Origin: Tabrizicola sp.
Lineage (GTDB): Bacteria > Pseudomonadota > Alphaproteobacteria > Rhodobacterales > Rhodobacteraceae
DNA length: 64,000 nt
Assembly: GCF_022842145.1 (NCBI RefSeq)
Contig: NZ_JALHQD010000004.1
Coordinates: forward strand, 1 to 64,000
Direction: 5' to 3'
In this document: one piece after another, positions 42,886-51,483 of the stretch
Layout of the letters: the number at the start of each line of letters is the position of its first letter
Position numbering within the stretch: the first letter of the stretch is position 1
Notes under the pieces: model-generated
Database searches by the model: none
The model's input: only the letters and a program-made list of their open reading frames with translations
Told to the model about the DNA's origin: nothing
Made by a program: the position numbers and the translations under genes

Positions 42886-44225
42886 AGCAGACCGTCCTTC
42901 TTATCGACGACGACGAGGCGATGCGCCGGTCGACCGAACAGGCGCTGGAACTGGCCGACTTCACCGTCCAGTCCTTCGCCAGCGCCGAGGCGGCCCTGCC
43001 GCTGATTGGCCCGGCCTTCACCGGCGCGGTGATTTCGGACATCCGGATGCCCGGCATGGACGGCATGACACTGCTGGAACGCCTGACGCTTTCGGACCGC
43101 GATCTGCCCGTGATCCTGATCACCGGTCATGCGGAGGTATCATTGGCGGTCGAGGCGATGCGCCGCGGGGCTTACGACTTCATCGAAAAGCCCTTCACGA
43201 CGCAGCGCCTTGCCGCCACCTTGCGCCGCGCGCTCGACCGCCGCGCCCTGGTGATCGAGAACCGCCGCCTGCGCGCCGTGGCGGGCCAGCGCGACGACCT
43301 GGAAGCGCGGCTTCCAGGCCGCAGCCCCGCCGTGATCGACCTGCGCCGCCAGGTAAGGACGCTGGGTCCGTCCGAGGCGGATGCGCTGATCACCGGCCCG
43401 ACCGGGACCGGGAAAGAGGTTGTCGCCCAGGCGATGCACGACCTTTCCCCGCGCGCGGGCCGACCCCTGATCGCCATCAACTGCGCGGCCCTTCCGGCCC
43501 AACTGATCGAATCGGAGCTTTTCGGCCATGAGGCAGGCGCTTTTCCCGGCGCTTTGCGCCCCCGCTTCGGTCGCTTCGAACACGCCCGCGGCGGCACGAT
43601 CCTCTTGGACGAGATCGGCTCGATGCCCCTGGACCTGCAGGCCCGGCTTCTGCGCGTGCTGCAGGACCGGGCCATCACCCGGCTGGGGTCGAATGACCCG
43701 ATCCCGCTGGATGTCCGGTTCCTGGCGACCTCGAAGGCCGACCTCGCTGCGGCGGTTGCGGCGGGCACCTTCCGCGAGGACCTTCTCTATCGTCTTGCTG
43801 TCGCCACCCTCCGCGTGCCGCCGCTTTCGGACCGGCGCGAGGACATACCGCTTCTCTTCCTGCAACTGGCCCGTGAGGCTGCTGCCCGCCACAATGTCCC
43901 CGACCGCACGCCCGACCCGGAACTTCTGGTCGAACTGTCTGCCCGCGACTGGCCGGGCAACGTGCGCGAACTCCGGAACGCCGCCGACCGCTTCGTGCTG
44001 GGCTTCGACTGGCTGCAAGGGGCGGGACCCGCGGCCCCGCGTCTGGTCGACCGCGTGTCGGGATTCGAGCGCAGCGTGATCGCCGGGGCCATCGCGGCGC
44101 ATCGGGGCCATCTGCGGAAGGTCTACGAATCGCTCGGGATCAGCCGGAAAACCCTTTACGAAAAGATGCAGAAGCACGGGCTCGACCGCCGCCTGATCGT
44201 CGAAGGCGACGACACCGAGGGATGA
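42882..44225 (+). CDS. DctD-like sigma-54 response regulator with GAFPGA variant
   Basis: A 447-residue NtrC-family regulator: receiver domain with phospho-acceptor Asp53 ('ISDIRMPGMDG') and Lys in 'FIEKPF', AAA+ domain with Walker A 'GPTGTGKE' (172-179) and Walker B 'GGTILLDEIGSM', and a Fis-type helix-turn-helix ('VYESLGISRKTLYEKMQKHGL'). The sigma-54-contacting loop is GAFPGA (219-224) instead of GAFTGA. The loop and Walker motifs are otherwise present, so sigma-54 activation is plausible but not certain. It probably binds the inverted repeat just downstream and controls the tctCBA genes. Confidence 0.88.
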   Translation: MKQTVLLIDDDEAMRRSTEQALELADFTVQSFASAEAALPLIGPAFTGAVISDIRMPGMDGMTLLERLTLSDRDLPVILITGHAEVSLAVEAMRRGAYDFIEKPFTTQRLAATLRRALDRRALVIENRRLRAVAGQRDDLEARLPGRSPAVIDLRRQVRTLGPSEADALITGPTGTGKEVVAQAMHDLSPRAGRPLIAINCAALPAQLIESELFGHEAGAFPGALRPRFGRFEHARGGTILLDEIGSMPLDLQARLLRVLQDRAITRLGSNDPIPLDVRFLATSKADLAAAVAAGTFREDLLYRLAVATLRVPPLSDRREDIPLLFLQLAREAAARHNVPDRTPDPELLVELSARDWPGNVRELRNAADRFVLGFDWLQGAGPAAPRLVDRVSGFERSVIAGAIAAHRGHLRKVYESLGISRKTLYEKMQKHGLDRRLIVEGDDTEG

Positions 44226-44235
44226 TCCGCCCCGG

Positions 44236-44255
44236 ATGGGTGGAAATCCACCCAT
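44236..44255. promoter_or_regulatory. Inverted repeat, probable regulator binding site upstream of tctC
   Basis: ATGGGTGGA and TCCACCCAT form a 9-bp inverted repeat with a 2-bp spacer. A third TCCACCCA half-site lies at 44280-44287, 33 bp from the second arm (about three helical turns). This layout fits an upstream activating sequence for the adjacent DctD-like regulator. I could not find a convincing GG-N10-GC sigma-54 promoter in the remaining ~140 nt. Confidence 0.65.
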
Positions 44256-44428
44256 GACCACGGGCGCTATGGGGCCATTTCCACCCAAGGCCGCCACTCC
44301 AGACCGCGAAACATTCCTGCAGCGCCATGGTTTCCTTTGTCCGGCCCCCGGTTTCACGCCCCCCTGTCCGCAGCCCGGGCGGAGGAGGAAGCCGCCCGGG
44401 GACACCAAGCCACGTCTGGGAGGACATC

Positions 44429-45406
44429 ATGGCACTGACAACGAGACTTGCCGGCCTTGCCGCCGGCGCGGTCCTGACCGCATCCGCCGCACTCGCGCAG
44501 ACCTATCCCGACCGCCAGATCACGATGGTGGTCCCCTTCGCGGCAGGCGGCCCGACCGATACGGTCGGTCGCCTGATCGCCGAACGCATGTCGGCCGACC
44601 TTGGCCAGCAGATCATCGTGGAGAACGTCGGCGGTGCGGGTGGCACGCTGGGCGCTGGCAACGTCGCCGGGGCCGAGGCCGACGGCTACACCATCCTTCT
44701 GCACCACATCGGCATGGCGACCAGCGCCACGCTGTACCGCAGCCTCGCCTACAAACCGACCGAAGCCTTCGAATACATCGGCCTCGTCACCGAGGTTCCG
44801 ATGACCATCGTCGCCCGCAAGGACTTTGAACCCGCCGATTTCGCCTCGCTCATCACCTACGTCAAGGAAAACGCCGACACGATCACGATGGCCAACGCCG
44901 GGATCGGGGCGGCCTCGCATCTGTGCGGGATGCTTTTCATGCAAGCGGTCGAAGCGCCGATCGTGACCGTTCCCTACAAGGGTACCGGCCCCGCGATGAC
45001 GGAACTTCTGGGCGGCCAGATCGACATCATGTGCGACCAGACCACCAACACGACCGAGCAGATCAAGGGCGGCACGATCAAGGGCTATGCGGTCACGACG
45101 CCTGCGCGTCTGGACATCTTCCCTGACCTGCCGACCGTGGCCGAAGGTGGCTTCCCCGGGATGGAGGTCTCGGTCTGGCACGGGCTTTACGCGCCGAAGG
45201 GCACCCCGCCCGAGGTGATTGCGCGCCTTAGCACATCGCTGCAGACCGCGCTTGCAGACCCTGGCATCGCCGAAAAGCTGGCCGAGCTGGGTACCGCCCC
45301 GTCTCCCGCCGCCGATGCGACGCCCGAGGCGCTGAAGGCCAAGCTGGAAGCCGAGATCACCCGCTGGAAGCCGATCATCGAGACTGCCGGCGTCTACGCA
45401 GACTGA
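44429..45406 (+). CDS. Tripartite tricarboxylate transporter binding protein (TctC family)
   Basis: A 325-residue periplasmic protein with a signal peptide ending 'ASAALAQ' (about residue 24). The TctC/Bug-family fold shows in 'YPDRQITMVVPFAAGGPTDTVGRLIAE', 'IIVENVGGAGGTLGA', 'VPYKGTGPAMTELLGGQIDIMCDQ' and 'WHGLYAPKGTPPEVI'. It captures a carboxylate for the TctAB membrane pair. ATG 44429 has a GGGAGGA ribosome site. A strong hairpin separates it from tctB. Confidence 0.92.
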   Translation: MALTTRLAGLAAGAVLTASAALAQTYPDRQITMVVPFAAGGPTDTVGRLIAERMSADLGQQIIVENVGGAGGTLGAGNVAGAEADGYTILLHHIGMATSATLYRSLAYKPTEAFEYIGLVTEVPMTIVARKDFEPADFASLITYVKENADTITMANAGIGAASHLCGMLFMQAVEAPIVTVPYKGTGPAMTELLGGQIDIMCDQTTNTTEQIKGGTIKGYAVTTPARLDIFPDLPTVAEGGFPGMEVSVWHGLYAPKGTPPEVIARLSTSLQTALADPGIAEKLAELGTAPSPAADATPEALKAKLEAEITRWKPIIETAGVYAD

Positions 45407-45412
45407 CGGATC

Positions 45413-45439
45413 AAAGGGGGCGCGACCGGCGCCCCCTTT
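45413..45439 (+). terminator. Intercistronic hairpin after tctC
   Basis: AAAGGGGGCGC and GCGCCCCCTTT form an 11-bp perfect stem with a 5-nt loop, starting 7 nt after the tctC stop. It probably lets the binding protein be made in excess over TctBA; the closing TTTC is a weak U tract. Confidence 0.8.
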
Positions 45440-45466
45440 CACCTTGGCGAGGGGAGGCGCCATGCC

Positions 45467-45931
45467 ATGCACAAGATCACCATCGACTGGACCGACGCGC
45501 TTGCCGGCCTTTTGTTCATCCTGTTCGGCCTTCTCTTCGGGGTGCAATCCCTGGGATTGGAGATCGGCACCGCCTTCCGAATGGGCCCGGGCTATTTCCC
45601 GCTGGTGCTGTCGGGCATCCTGATCCTCTTGGGTCTGGCGATTGTCGCGAAGTCCGTCCATGACCGCGGCAGCGAGGGGATCGGCACGCTGGCCTGGCGC
45701 GGGGTCTTCTTCATCCTGCCCGCCCCGATCTTCTTCGGGCTGACGGTCCGCGGCCTTGGCTTCGTGCCCGCCATCTTCCTGACCACGCTGATCGCGGCGC
45801 TGGCGTCGTTCAAGATGCGCCTGCACTGGGCGCTGCTGCTTGCGGCGGGCGTCACGGTCTTTGCCACCGTGGTCTTTTCCTATGGTCTCGGCCTGCCGTT
45901 CCGGCGCTTCGGCCCCTGGCTTCCATTCTAA
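45467..45931 (+). CDS. Tripartite tricarboxylate transporter small subunit (TctB family)
   Basis: A 154-residue protein with four hydrophobic helices, starting 'DALAGLLFILFGLLFGVQSLGLEIGTAFRMGPGYFPLVLSGILILLG'. The 'GTAxxMGPGYFP' motif is the TctB hallmark. It forms the small membrane subunit with TctA and precedes it by 9 nt. Confidence 0.92.
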   Translation: MHKITIDWTDALAGLLFILFGLLFGVQSLGLEIGTAFRMGPGYFPLVLSGILILLGLAIVAKSVHDRGSEGIGTLAWRGVFFILPAPIFFGLTVRGLGFVPAIFLTTLIAALASFKMRLHWALLLAAGVTVFATVVFSYGLGLPFRRFGPWLPF

Positions 45932-45940
45932 GGCGATCCA

Positions 45941-47446
45941 ATGGACCTGATCTCCAACCTCTCGCTCGGCTTCGCGACCGCCGCTTCGCCGGAAAACCTG
46001 TTCTTCTGCCTGATCGGTGTCATCCTGGGCACCCTGATCGGCGTCCTGCCGGGGATCGGGGCCACCGCGACCATCGCGATGCTGCTGCCGATCACCTTCC
46101 AGCTGGAACCCGTCTCTTCGCTGATCATGCTGGCCGGCATCTACTACGGCGCGCAGTATGGCGGTTCGACGACGGCGATCCTGATCAACATGCCGGGAGA
46201 AAGCTCATCCGCCGTGACCGCCATCGACGGCTACCAGATGGCGCGCAAAGGCAAGGCGGGCACCGCGCTGGCCGTGGCCGCCTTGGGGTCCTTCTTCGCA
46301 GGGACCGTGGCCACGCTTCTGGTCGCCCTCTTCGCTCCGCCTCTGACCGCCATCGCCCTGAAATTCGGCGCGGCGGAGTATTTCAGCCTGATGGTCCTCG
46401 GCCTTGTGTCGGCCATCGCGCTGGCGCACGGGTCAATCCTGAAGGCCCTGGCGATGGTCGTCCTGGGTCTGATCCTAGGCCTTGTCGGCACCGACATCTA
46501 CACCGGCGCGCCGCGTTTCACCTTCGGTGTCACCGAATACGCCGACGGACTGTCTTTCGTGGCGCTGGCGGTAGGGGTCTTCGGCATCGCCGAAATCCTG
46601 CGCAATCTGGAAGGCGAGCAGGGCCGCACCGTCCTTGGTACGAAACTGGGCGGTCTCTTTCCGTCGCGCGAGGATCTGAAACGCATGGTTGCCCCCATGC
46701 TGCGCGGCACGGCAATCGGCTCGGTCCTGGGCATCCTGCCGGGGGGCGGGGCGGTCCTTGCCTCTTTCGCGTCCTACACGGTGGAAAAGCGCCTCTCCAA
46801 CCACCCCGAGGAATTCGGCCATGGCGCGATCGCCGGGGTCGCGGGACCGGAATCAGCCAATAACGCCGGCGCGCAGACCAGCTTCATTCCGCTTCTGACC
46901 CTTGGCATCCCCGCCAACCCGGTGATGGCGCTCATGGTCGGCGCGATGATCATCCAGGGCATCGTGCCCGGACCAAACGTCGCCTCCGAGCAGCCCGAGC
47001 TTTTCTGGGGCATCATCGCCAGCATGTGGATCGGCAACCTGATGCTGGTGATCCTGAACCTGCCCTTGATCGGGCTTTGGGTGAAGCTTCTGAAGGTGCC
47101 CTACCACGTCCTTTTCCCCATCATCATGGCCTTCTGTTCCATCGGGGTCTACTCCGTCAATTCGAACGTCTACGACCTTTACACTGTCGCCTTCTTCGGC
47201 CTCATGGGCTACGCGCTGTTGAAACTGCGCTGCGAGCCGGCACCGTTGCTGCTGGGCTTCGTCCTTGGCCCGATGCTGGAAGAGAACCTGCGCCGGGCGA
47301 TGATCCTGGGGCGTGGCGATCCTTCGACCTTCGTGACCCGTCCCATAAGCCTAACGCTTTTGCTTCTGACGGTCGCGGTGCTGGTGGTGATGCTCTTGCC
47401 GGCCATCCGCAAGAAGCGGAACGAGGTCTTCGTTGAAGCCGAATGA
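45941..47446 (+). CDS. Tripartite tricarboxylate transporter large subunit (TctA family)
   Basis: A 501-residue polytopic protein (about 11-12 helices) with TctA motifs 'GVLPGIGATATIAMLLPITFQL', 'GIYYGAQYGGSTTAILINMPGESSSAVTAIDGYQMARKGKAG' and 'GAIAGVAGPESANNAGAQTSFIPLLTLGIP'. The duplicated Gly/Pro-rich loops are presumed to form the transport path. It closes the operon that starts with tctC. Confidence 0.95.
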   Translation: MDLISNLSLGFATAASPENLFFCLIGVILGTLIGVLPGIGATATIAMLLPITFQLEPVSSLIMLAGIYYGAQYGGSTTAILINMPGESSSAVTAIDGYQMARKGKAGTALAVAALGSFFAGTVATLLVALFAPPLTAIALKFGAAEYFSLMVLGLVSAIALAHGSILKALAMVVLGLILGLVGTDIYTGAPRFTFGVTEYADGLSFVALAVGVFGIAEILRNLEGEQGRTVLGTKLGGLFPSREDLKRMVAPMLRGTAIGSVLGILPGGGAVLASFASYTVEKRLSNHPEEFGHGAIAGVAGPESANNAGAQTSFIPLLTLGIPANPVMALMVGAMIIQGIVPGPNVASEQPELFWGIIASMWIGNLMLVILNLPLIGLWVKLLKVPYHVLFPIIMAFCSIGVYSVNSNVYDLYTVAFFGLMGYALLKLRCEPAPLLLGFVLGPMLEENLRRAMILGRGDPSTFVTRPISLTLLLLTVAVLVVMLLPAIRKKRNEVFVEAE

Positions 47447-47704
47447 CCTGGAGGCCCCGCAGCGACTGCAACTGACCGAGGTCAGATCGGAGTGCAGCCG
47501 AATGAATGGGCGAGTGCTAACCTTTTGAGCGATCTGTTGCCCAGTTGCATAGATGTGGTGACTAATTGGCGTAAATCTGCTATCCGCAGTGGTGATATTC
47601 CGACGATTTGTTAACCTTCCGTTCATATTCCGCTTCCCCGGCCTTGAATGCGCCACGGCTGCAACCGAGGTCGAGGCCGGACGCGACGCAGGACCGGAGC
47701 GTGC

Positions 47705-50083
47705 ATGGCGACGATCTACGGCGGGTCGGGCAGCAACAGCCTGGTCGGTGACAACGACGGAAACTTCAACGACATCATCTATGGTGGCGGCGGTAGCGAC
47801 ACGCTGCGCGGGCTGACGGCCGATGACATCCTTTACGGAGGCACCGGCTCTGACCTGATCGACGGCGGGACCGGCAACGACACGCTCTACGGCGGGTCCA
47901 ACGACGACAGCTTGATCGGCGGCGACGGGTTTGATTTCGCCAGCTATCTGGGCGTTGGCGCCTCGGTCACTGTGAATCTCGGGACCAACACGGCCACGGG
48001 CGAGGGCAGCGATACCCTCTCGGGAATCGAGGGCGTCATTGGCGGCACCAGTGCCGACACCATCACCGGAGACACTCTTGGCAACAACCTGCAGGGCGAA
48101 GGTGGCGGAGACCTGATTTCGGGGGCTGCGGGCCTTGATAGCCTTTACGGCGGTGCGGGGCTGGATGTCCTTTATGGCGGGGCCGACGCCGACCTTCTGT
48201 TCGGCGGGATCGAAGCGGACACTCTTGCCGGAAATGATGGCATCGACACGCTTTACGGTGAAGCAGGTCTCGACCGGCTTTATGGCGGCAACGATGCCGA
48301 CCAGCTTTTTGGCGGCGGCGATGGCGATCTTCTCTGGGGCGACGCCGGAACCGACAGCCTGTTCGGCGAGGCCGGCATCGACACGCTTTACGGTGGTGCG
48401 GATGCCGACACGCTTTACGGCGGCAACGACGGCGACCTGATCTTCGGCAACGACGGCCTCGACGCCCTTTTCGGTGATGCCGGGACCGACACGCTGTACG
48501 GCGACGCCGGGAACGACATTCTTGACGGCGGCTCCGAGGCGGACACCCTTTTCGGCGGCACGGGATTGGACACGCTGTACGGCGGGGCGGGGGTGGACTC
48601 GCTGCGCGGCGGCGACAACGACGATCTGGTCTACGCCGGAACCGAGAATGACAACGCCTTCGGTGACGCCGGAACCGACACGATCTACGGCGGGGCCGGC
48701 GCGGATACGCTGGACGGCGGCGACGGCTCCGACTTCCTTTTGGGCGAGGACGGCACCGACAGCCTGATCGGCGGAAACGGCGACGACACCCTGCGCGGGG
48801 GCGACGGCGGCGACCGTTTCGAAGGCGGCACCGGGCTGGATTTCCTGGACTACAGCGATTCCAATGCCGCCGTTTCAGTCAACCTTGCGACCGGGGGCTT
48901 TTCCGGCGGTTTTGCGGTCGGCGACTCCGGAGCCGGTGTGGACGGTATTCTGGGGTCGGTGTTCAACGACACGCTGGTGGGCTTCGACGGATCAAGCACC
49001 GACCCGGCGGATGCCTATACCAACGTCCTTTACGGTGGCCTCGGCAACGACAGCATCGCGGGCCTTGACGGTGGCGACAGTCTGTTCGGCGGGGCAGACG
49101 ACGACACGATCTCCGGCGACGGTGGGAATGACACGGTCGACGGCGGCGTGGGGCGCGACATCCTGGCGGGCGGCACCGGCGACGACATCATCTCTGGTGG
49201 AACGGGCCAGGACACCATCTATGGCGGGGCCGGCACCGACCGCCTGTTCGGCGGAGACGACGAGGACCAGTTCTTCTTCGCCTTCTCGGATGTCGTGGGG
49301 GCCGAAACGATCGACGGCGGTCTTGGCGGCTCGGACAACGACAGCCAGACCATCGACATCACCGGCTTCGGCTGGGATCGGCTGGACATCGCCTACGACC
49401 CGCTGAACGCCGAGAACGGAGTGATCACCTTCTTCGCGGCCGACGGGGTCACGGTTCTTGGCACCTTGTCCTTCTCGGACATCGAAAACCTGGTCATCGT
49501 CTGCTTCACCCTCGGCACCCGGATCCTGACCGACCGGGGCGACGTGGCGGTCGAGGTGTTGCGGCCGGGCGATCTGGTCCAGACCCGGGATCATGGCTTG
49601 CAACCCTTGCGTTGGGTCGGTCAGCGGCAGCTTTCGCGGCGCGAACTCATCGCCAGGCCCGCCCTGCAACCGATCCGGATCGCACCGGGGGCGCTGTTCG
49701 GGTCCGGTCCCGCAACCGCGCTTCTGGTCTCGCCACAGCACCGGCTGCTGGTCGAGGGCGCCGCGGCCGAGCTTTACTTCGCCGAGGACGAGGTCCTGGT
49801 ACCGGCCAAGCACTTGGTCGGGCTGGCCGGCGTGACCCGGGAATGTCCCGAGGACGGCGTCACCTATGTCCACGTCCTGTTCGACCGGCATGAAATCCTT
49901 TTGTCCAACGGCGCATGGACCGAAAGCTTCCAGCCCGCCGAGCGGACGATCGACGCCCTGGAAAGCGCGGCGCGTGCGGAAGTGCTGGAACTATTCCCCC
50001 AGCTGGCAGCCGACACCGCGGCCTTCCCCAGCGCCCGCGTCTCGCTCAAGGCCCACGAAGCCCGGATCCTGGTTGCTGGCTGA
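47705..50083 (+). CDS. RTX calcium-binding repeat protein with C-terminal Hint domain
   Basis: A 792-residue acidic protein. Residues 1-530 are almost entirely glycine/aspartate-rich RTX nonapeptides of the type GGxGxDxLY, which fold into calcium-binding beta-rolls and mark type I secretion. A C-terminal Hint_2 domain begins at Cys600 ('VIVCFTLGTRILTDRGDVAVEVLRPGDLVQTRDHGLQPLRWVG'), with 'VSPQHRLLV' containing the expected His and a conserved Glu-rich tail. Hint domains can cleave at the N-terminal side of their Cys, so release of the RTX part is possible. There is no N-terminal signal peptide and no adjacent secretion gene. ATG 47705 was chosen over upstream in-frame codons. Proteins of this layout are common in Rhodobacterales; the function is not established. 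Confidence 0.88.
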   Translation: MATIYGGSGSNSLVGDNDGNFNDIIYGGGGSDTLRGLTADDILYGGTGSDLIDGGTGNDTLYGGSNDDSLIGGDGFDFASYLGVGASVTVNLGTNTATGEGSDTLSGIEGVIGGTSADTITGDTLGNNLQGEGGGDLISGAAGLDSLYGGAGLDVLYGGADADLLFGGIEADTLAGNDGIDTLYGEAGLDRLYGGNDADQLFGGGDGDLLWGDAGTDSLFGEAGIDTLYGGADADTLYGGNDGDLIFGNDGLDALFGDAGTDTLYGDAGNDILDGGSEADTLFGGTGLDTLYGGAGVDSLRGGDNDDLVYAGTENDNAFGDAGTDTIYGGAGADTLDGGDGSDFLLGEDGTDSLIGGNGDDTLRGGDGGDRFEGGTGLDFLDYSDSNAAVSVNLATGGFSGGFAVGDSGAGVDGILGSVFNDTLVGFDGSSTDPADAYTNVLYGGLGNDSIAGLDGGDSLFGGADDDTISGDGGNDTVDGGVGRDILAGGTGDDIISGGTGQDTIYGGAGTDRLFGGDDEDQFFFAFSDVVGAETIDGGLGGSDNDSQTIDITGFGWDRLDIAYDPLNAENGVITFFAADGVTVLGTLSFSDIENLVIVCFTLGTRILTDRGDVAVEVLRPGDLVQTRDHGLQPLRWVGQRQLSRRELIARPALQPIRIAPGALFGSGPATALLVSPQHRLLVEGAAAELYFAEDEVLVPAKHLVGLAGVTRECPEDGVTYVHVLFDRHEILLSNGAWTESFQPAERTIDALESAARAEVLELFPQLAADTAAFPSARVSLKAHEARILVAG

Positions 50084-50118
50084 CCACTGAGACGCCTCGC
50101 CGATCCTCGCCGCAGGGG

Positions 50119-51483
50119 TCAGGCCAGCCCGACTAGATGCAGTCCAAGTCCCAGACCGGCGGCCCCAAGCAGCACGGTCGCCATGCCCAGCTTCAGCCGG
50201 AACACGGCAAGGATAGCCAGCGCCGACAGGGCCGCCGCAATCCAGTTGATCGACCCCGGCACCGGCAGTTCCATCGCCAGCGGGCCAAGCGTGACGCGGG
50301 TCACCTCGCTCCAGACCACGTGGATCGCAAACCAGATCGCCAGGTTCAGGATCACCCCCACCACCGCCGCGGTGACCGCGGACAGTGCGGCAGACAGGGC
50401 CACGTTCCGGCGGAGGCCTTCCATGAAGGGGGCGCCCAGGAAGATCCAGGCAAAGCAGGGTGCAAAGGTCACCCAGGTTGTCAGCAGACCGCCCAGCGTG
50501 CCGGCCAGGTAGGGCTGCGCCCAGCCCGCCTCGCGCAGGGCACCCATGAAGCCGACGAACTGCAACACCATGATCAGCGGCCCCGGCGTGGTTTCCGCCA
50601 TGCCCAGACCATCCAGCATCTCGCCCGGCTCCAGCCAGCCATAGGTCCCGACCGCCTCCTGCGCGACCCAGGCCAGCACGGCATAGGCCCCGCCGAAGGT
50701 CAGCACCGCAAGCTTCGAGAAATAGGTGGCGATGTCGGCAAAGACGCTGCCAGGCGCCAACAGAAGAATGGCTGCGACCGGCAGCAGCCAAAGAGCAAGC
50801 GCGGCAAGCCCGGCACGCAGCGCGTCGCGGCGGGCGGTCGGGGGCAGGGCGGCTTCCTCGCCCAGAAGCGTGGCGGCATCGTCGACATGGGTATTGCCCA
50901 CCGCGGCATGCCCGCCGCCGGGCCGAAAGGCGGCAAGCCCGGCCTTGGCCCCCGCCCAGCCGATCAGCGCGGCGACGGCGATGATCAGCGGGAAAGGCAC
51001 CTGCAGCGCGAAGATCGCCAGGAACGAGGCCGCCGCGATGGCGCGCATCGCCCCGTTGCGCAGCGCCCGTCGCCCGACCCGCACCACCGCCTGCAGGACG
51101 ATCGCCAGCACGGCCGCCTTCAGCCCGAAGAACAGAGCCGCGACGAAGCCCACCTGTCCATAGGCCGCATAGATCCATGACAGCGCCATGATCGACACGA
51201 CGCCGGGCAGGATGAACAGAAGGCCCGCCACCAGAGCGCCGCGCACGCCATGCATGAGCCAGCCGATATAGGTCGCAAGCTGCTGCGCCTCGGGTCCGGG
51301 AAGCAGCATGCAGAAGTTCAGCGCATGCAGAAACCGCCCGTCGCCAAGCCAGCGCTTTTCCTCGACCAGCACGCGGTGCATCACCGCGATCTGGCCGGCG
51401 GGACCGCCGAAGGAAAGCGCTGCAATCTTCGCCCAGACCCGCGTGGCCTCGGCCAGTGAGGGATGTTCGGGTCTTTCCTTCAT
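50119..51483 (-). CDS. chrA: Chromate efflux transporter
   Basis: A 454-residue two-domain CHR transporter. The first repeat starts 'ALSFGGPAGQIAVMHRVLVEEKRWL' and includes 'LNFCMLLPGPEAQQLATYIGWL'. The second starts 'LAVLTFGGAYAVLAWVAQEAV' and includes 'GMAETTPGPLIMVLQFVGFMGALREAG'. These paired FGG and PGP motifs define ChrA, which exports chromate across the inner membrane. ATG 51483 overlaps the stop of the ChrB-like gene (ATGA). An extension to 51936 lies inside that gene and was rejected. Confidence 0.93.
   Translation of the reverse strand: MKERPEHPSLAEATRVWAKIAALSFGGPAGQIAVMHRVLVEEKRWLGDGRFLHALNFCMLLPGPEAQQLATYIGWLMHGVRGALVAGLLFILPGVVSIMALSWIYAAYGQVGFVAALFFGLKAAVLAIVLQAVVRVGRRALRNGAMRAIAAASFLAIFALQVPFPLIIAVAALIGWAGAKAGLAAFRPGGGHAAVGNTHVDDAATLLGEEAALPPTARRDALRAGLAALALWLLPVAAILLLAPGSVFADIATYFSKLAVLTFGGAYAVLAWVAQEAVGTYGWLEPGEMLDGLGMAETTPGPLIMVLQFVGFMGALREAGWAQPYLAGTLGGLLTTWVTFAPCFAWIFLGAPFMEGLRRNVALSAALSAVTAAVVGVILNLAIWFAIHVVWSEVTRVTLGPLAMELPVPGSINWIAAALSALAILAVFRLKLGMATVLLGAAGLGLGLHLVGLA

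Noticed and set aside
44256-44428. A sigma-54 promoter upstream of tctC
   Set aside because: No GG-N10-GC element with acceptable flanks was found in either orientation, although the upstream regulator is of the sigma-54 type.
47705-49500. CRISPR-like or tandem DNA repeat array
   Set aside because: The periodicity comes from RTX nonapeptide codons in one long open frame; repeats are not identical and there are no unique spacers.
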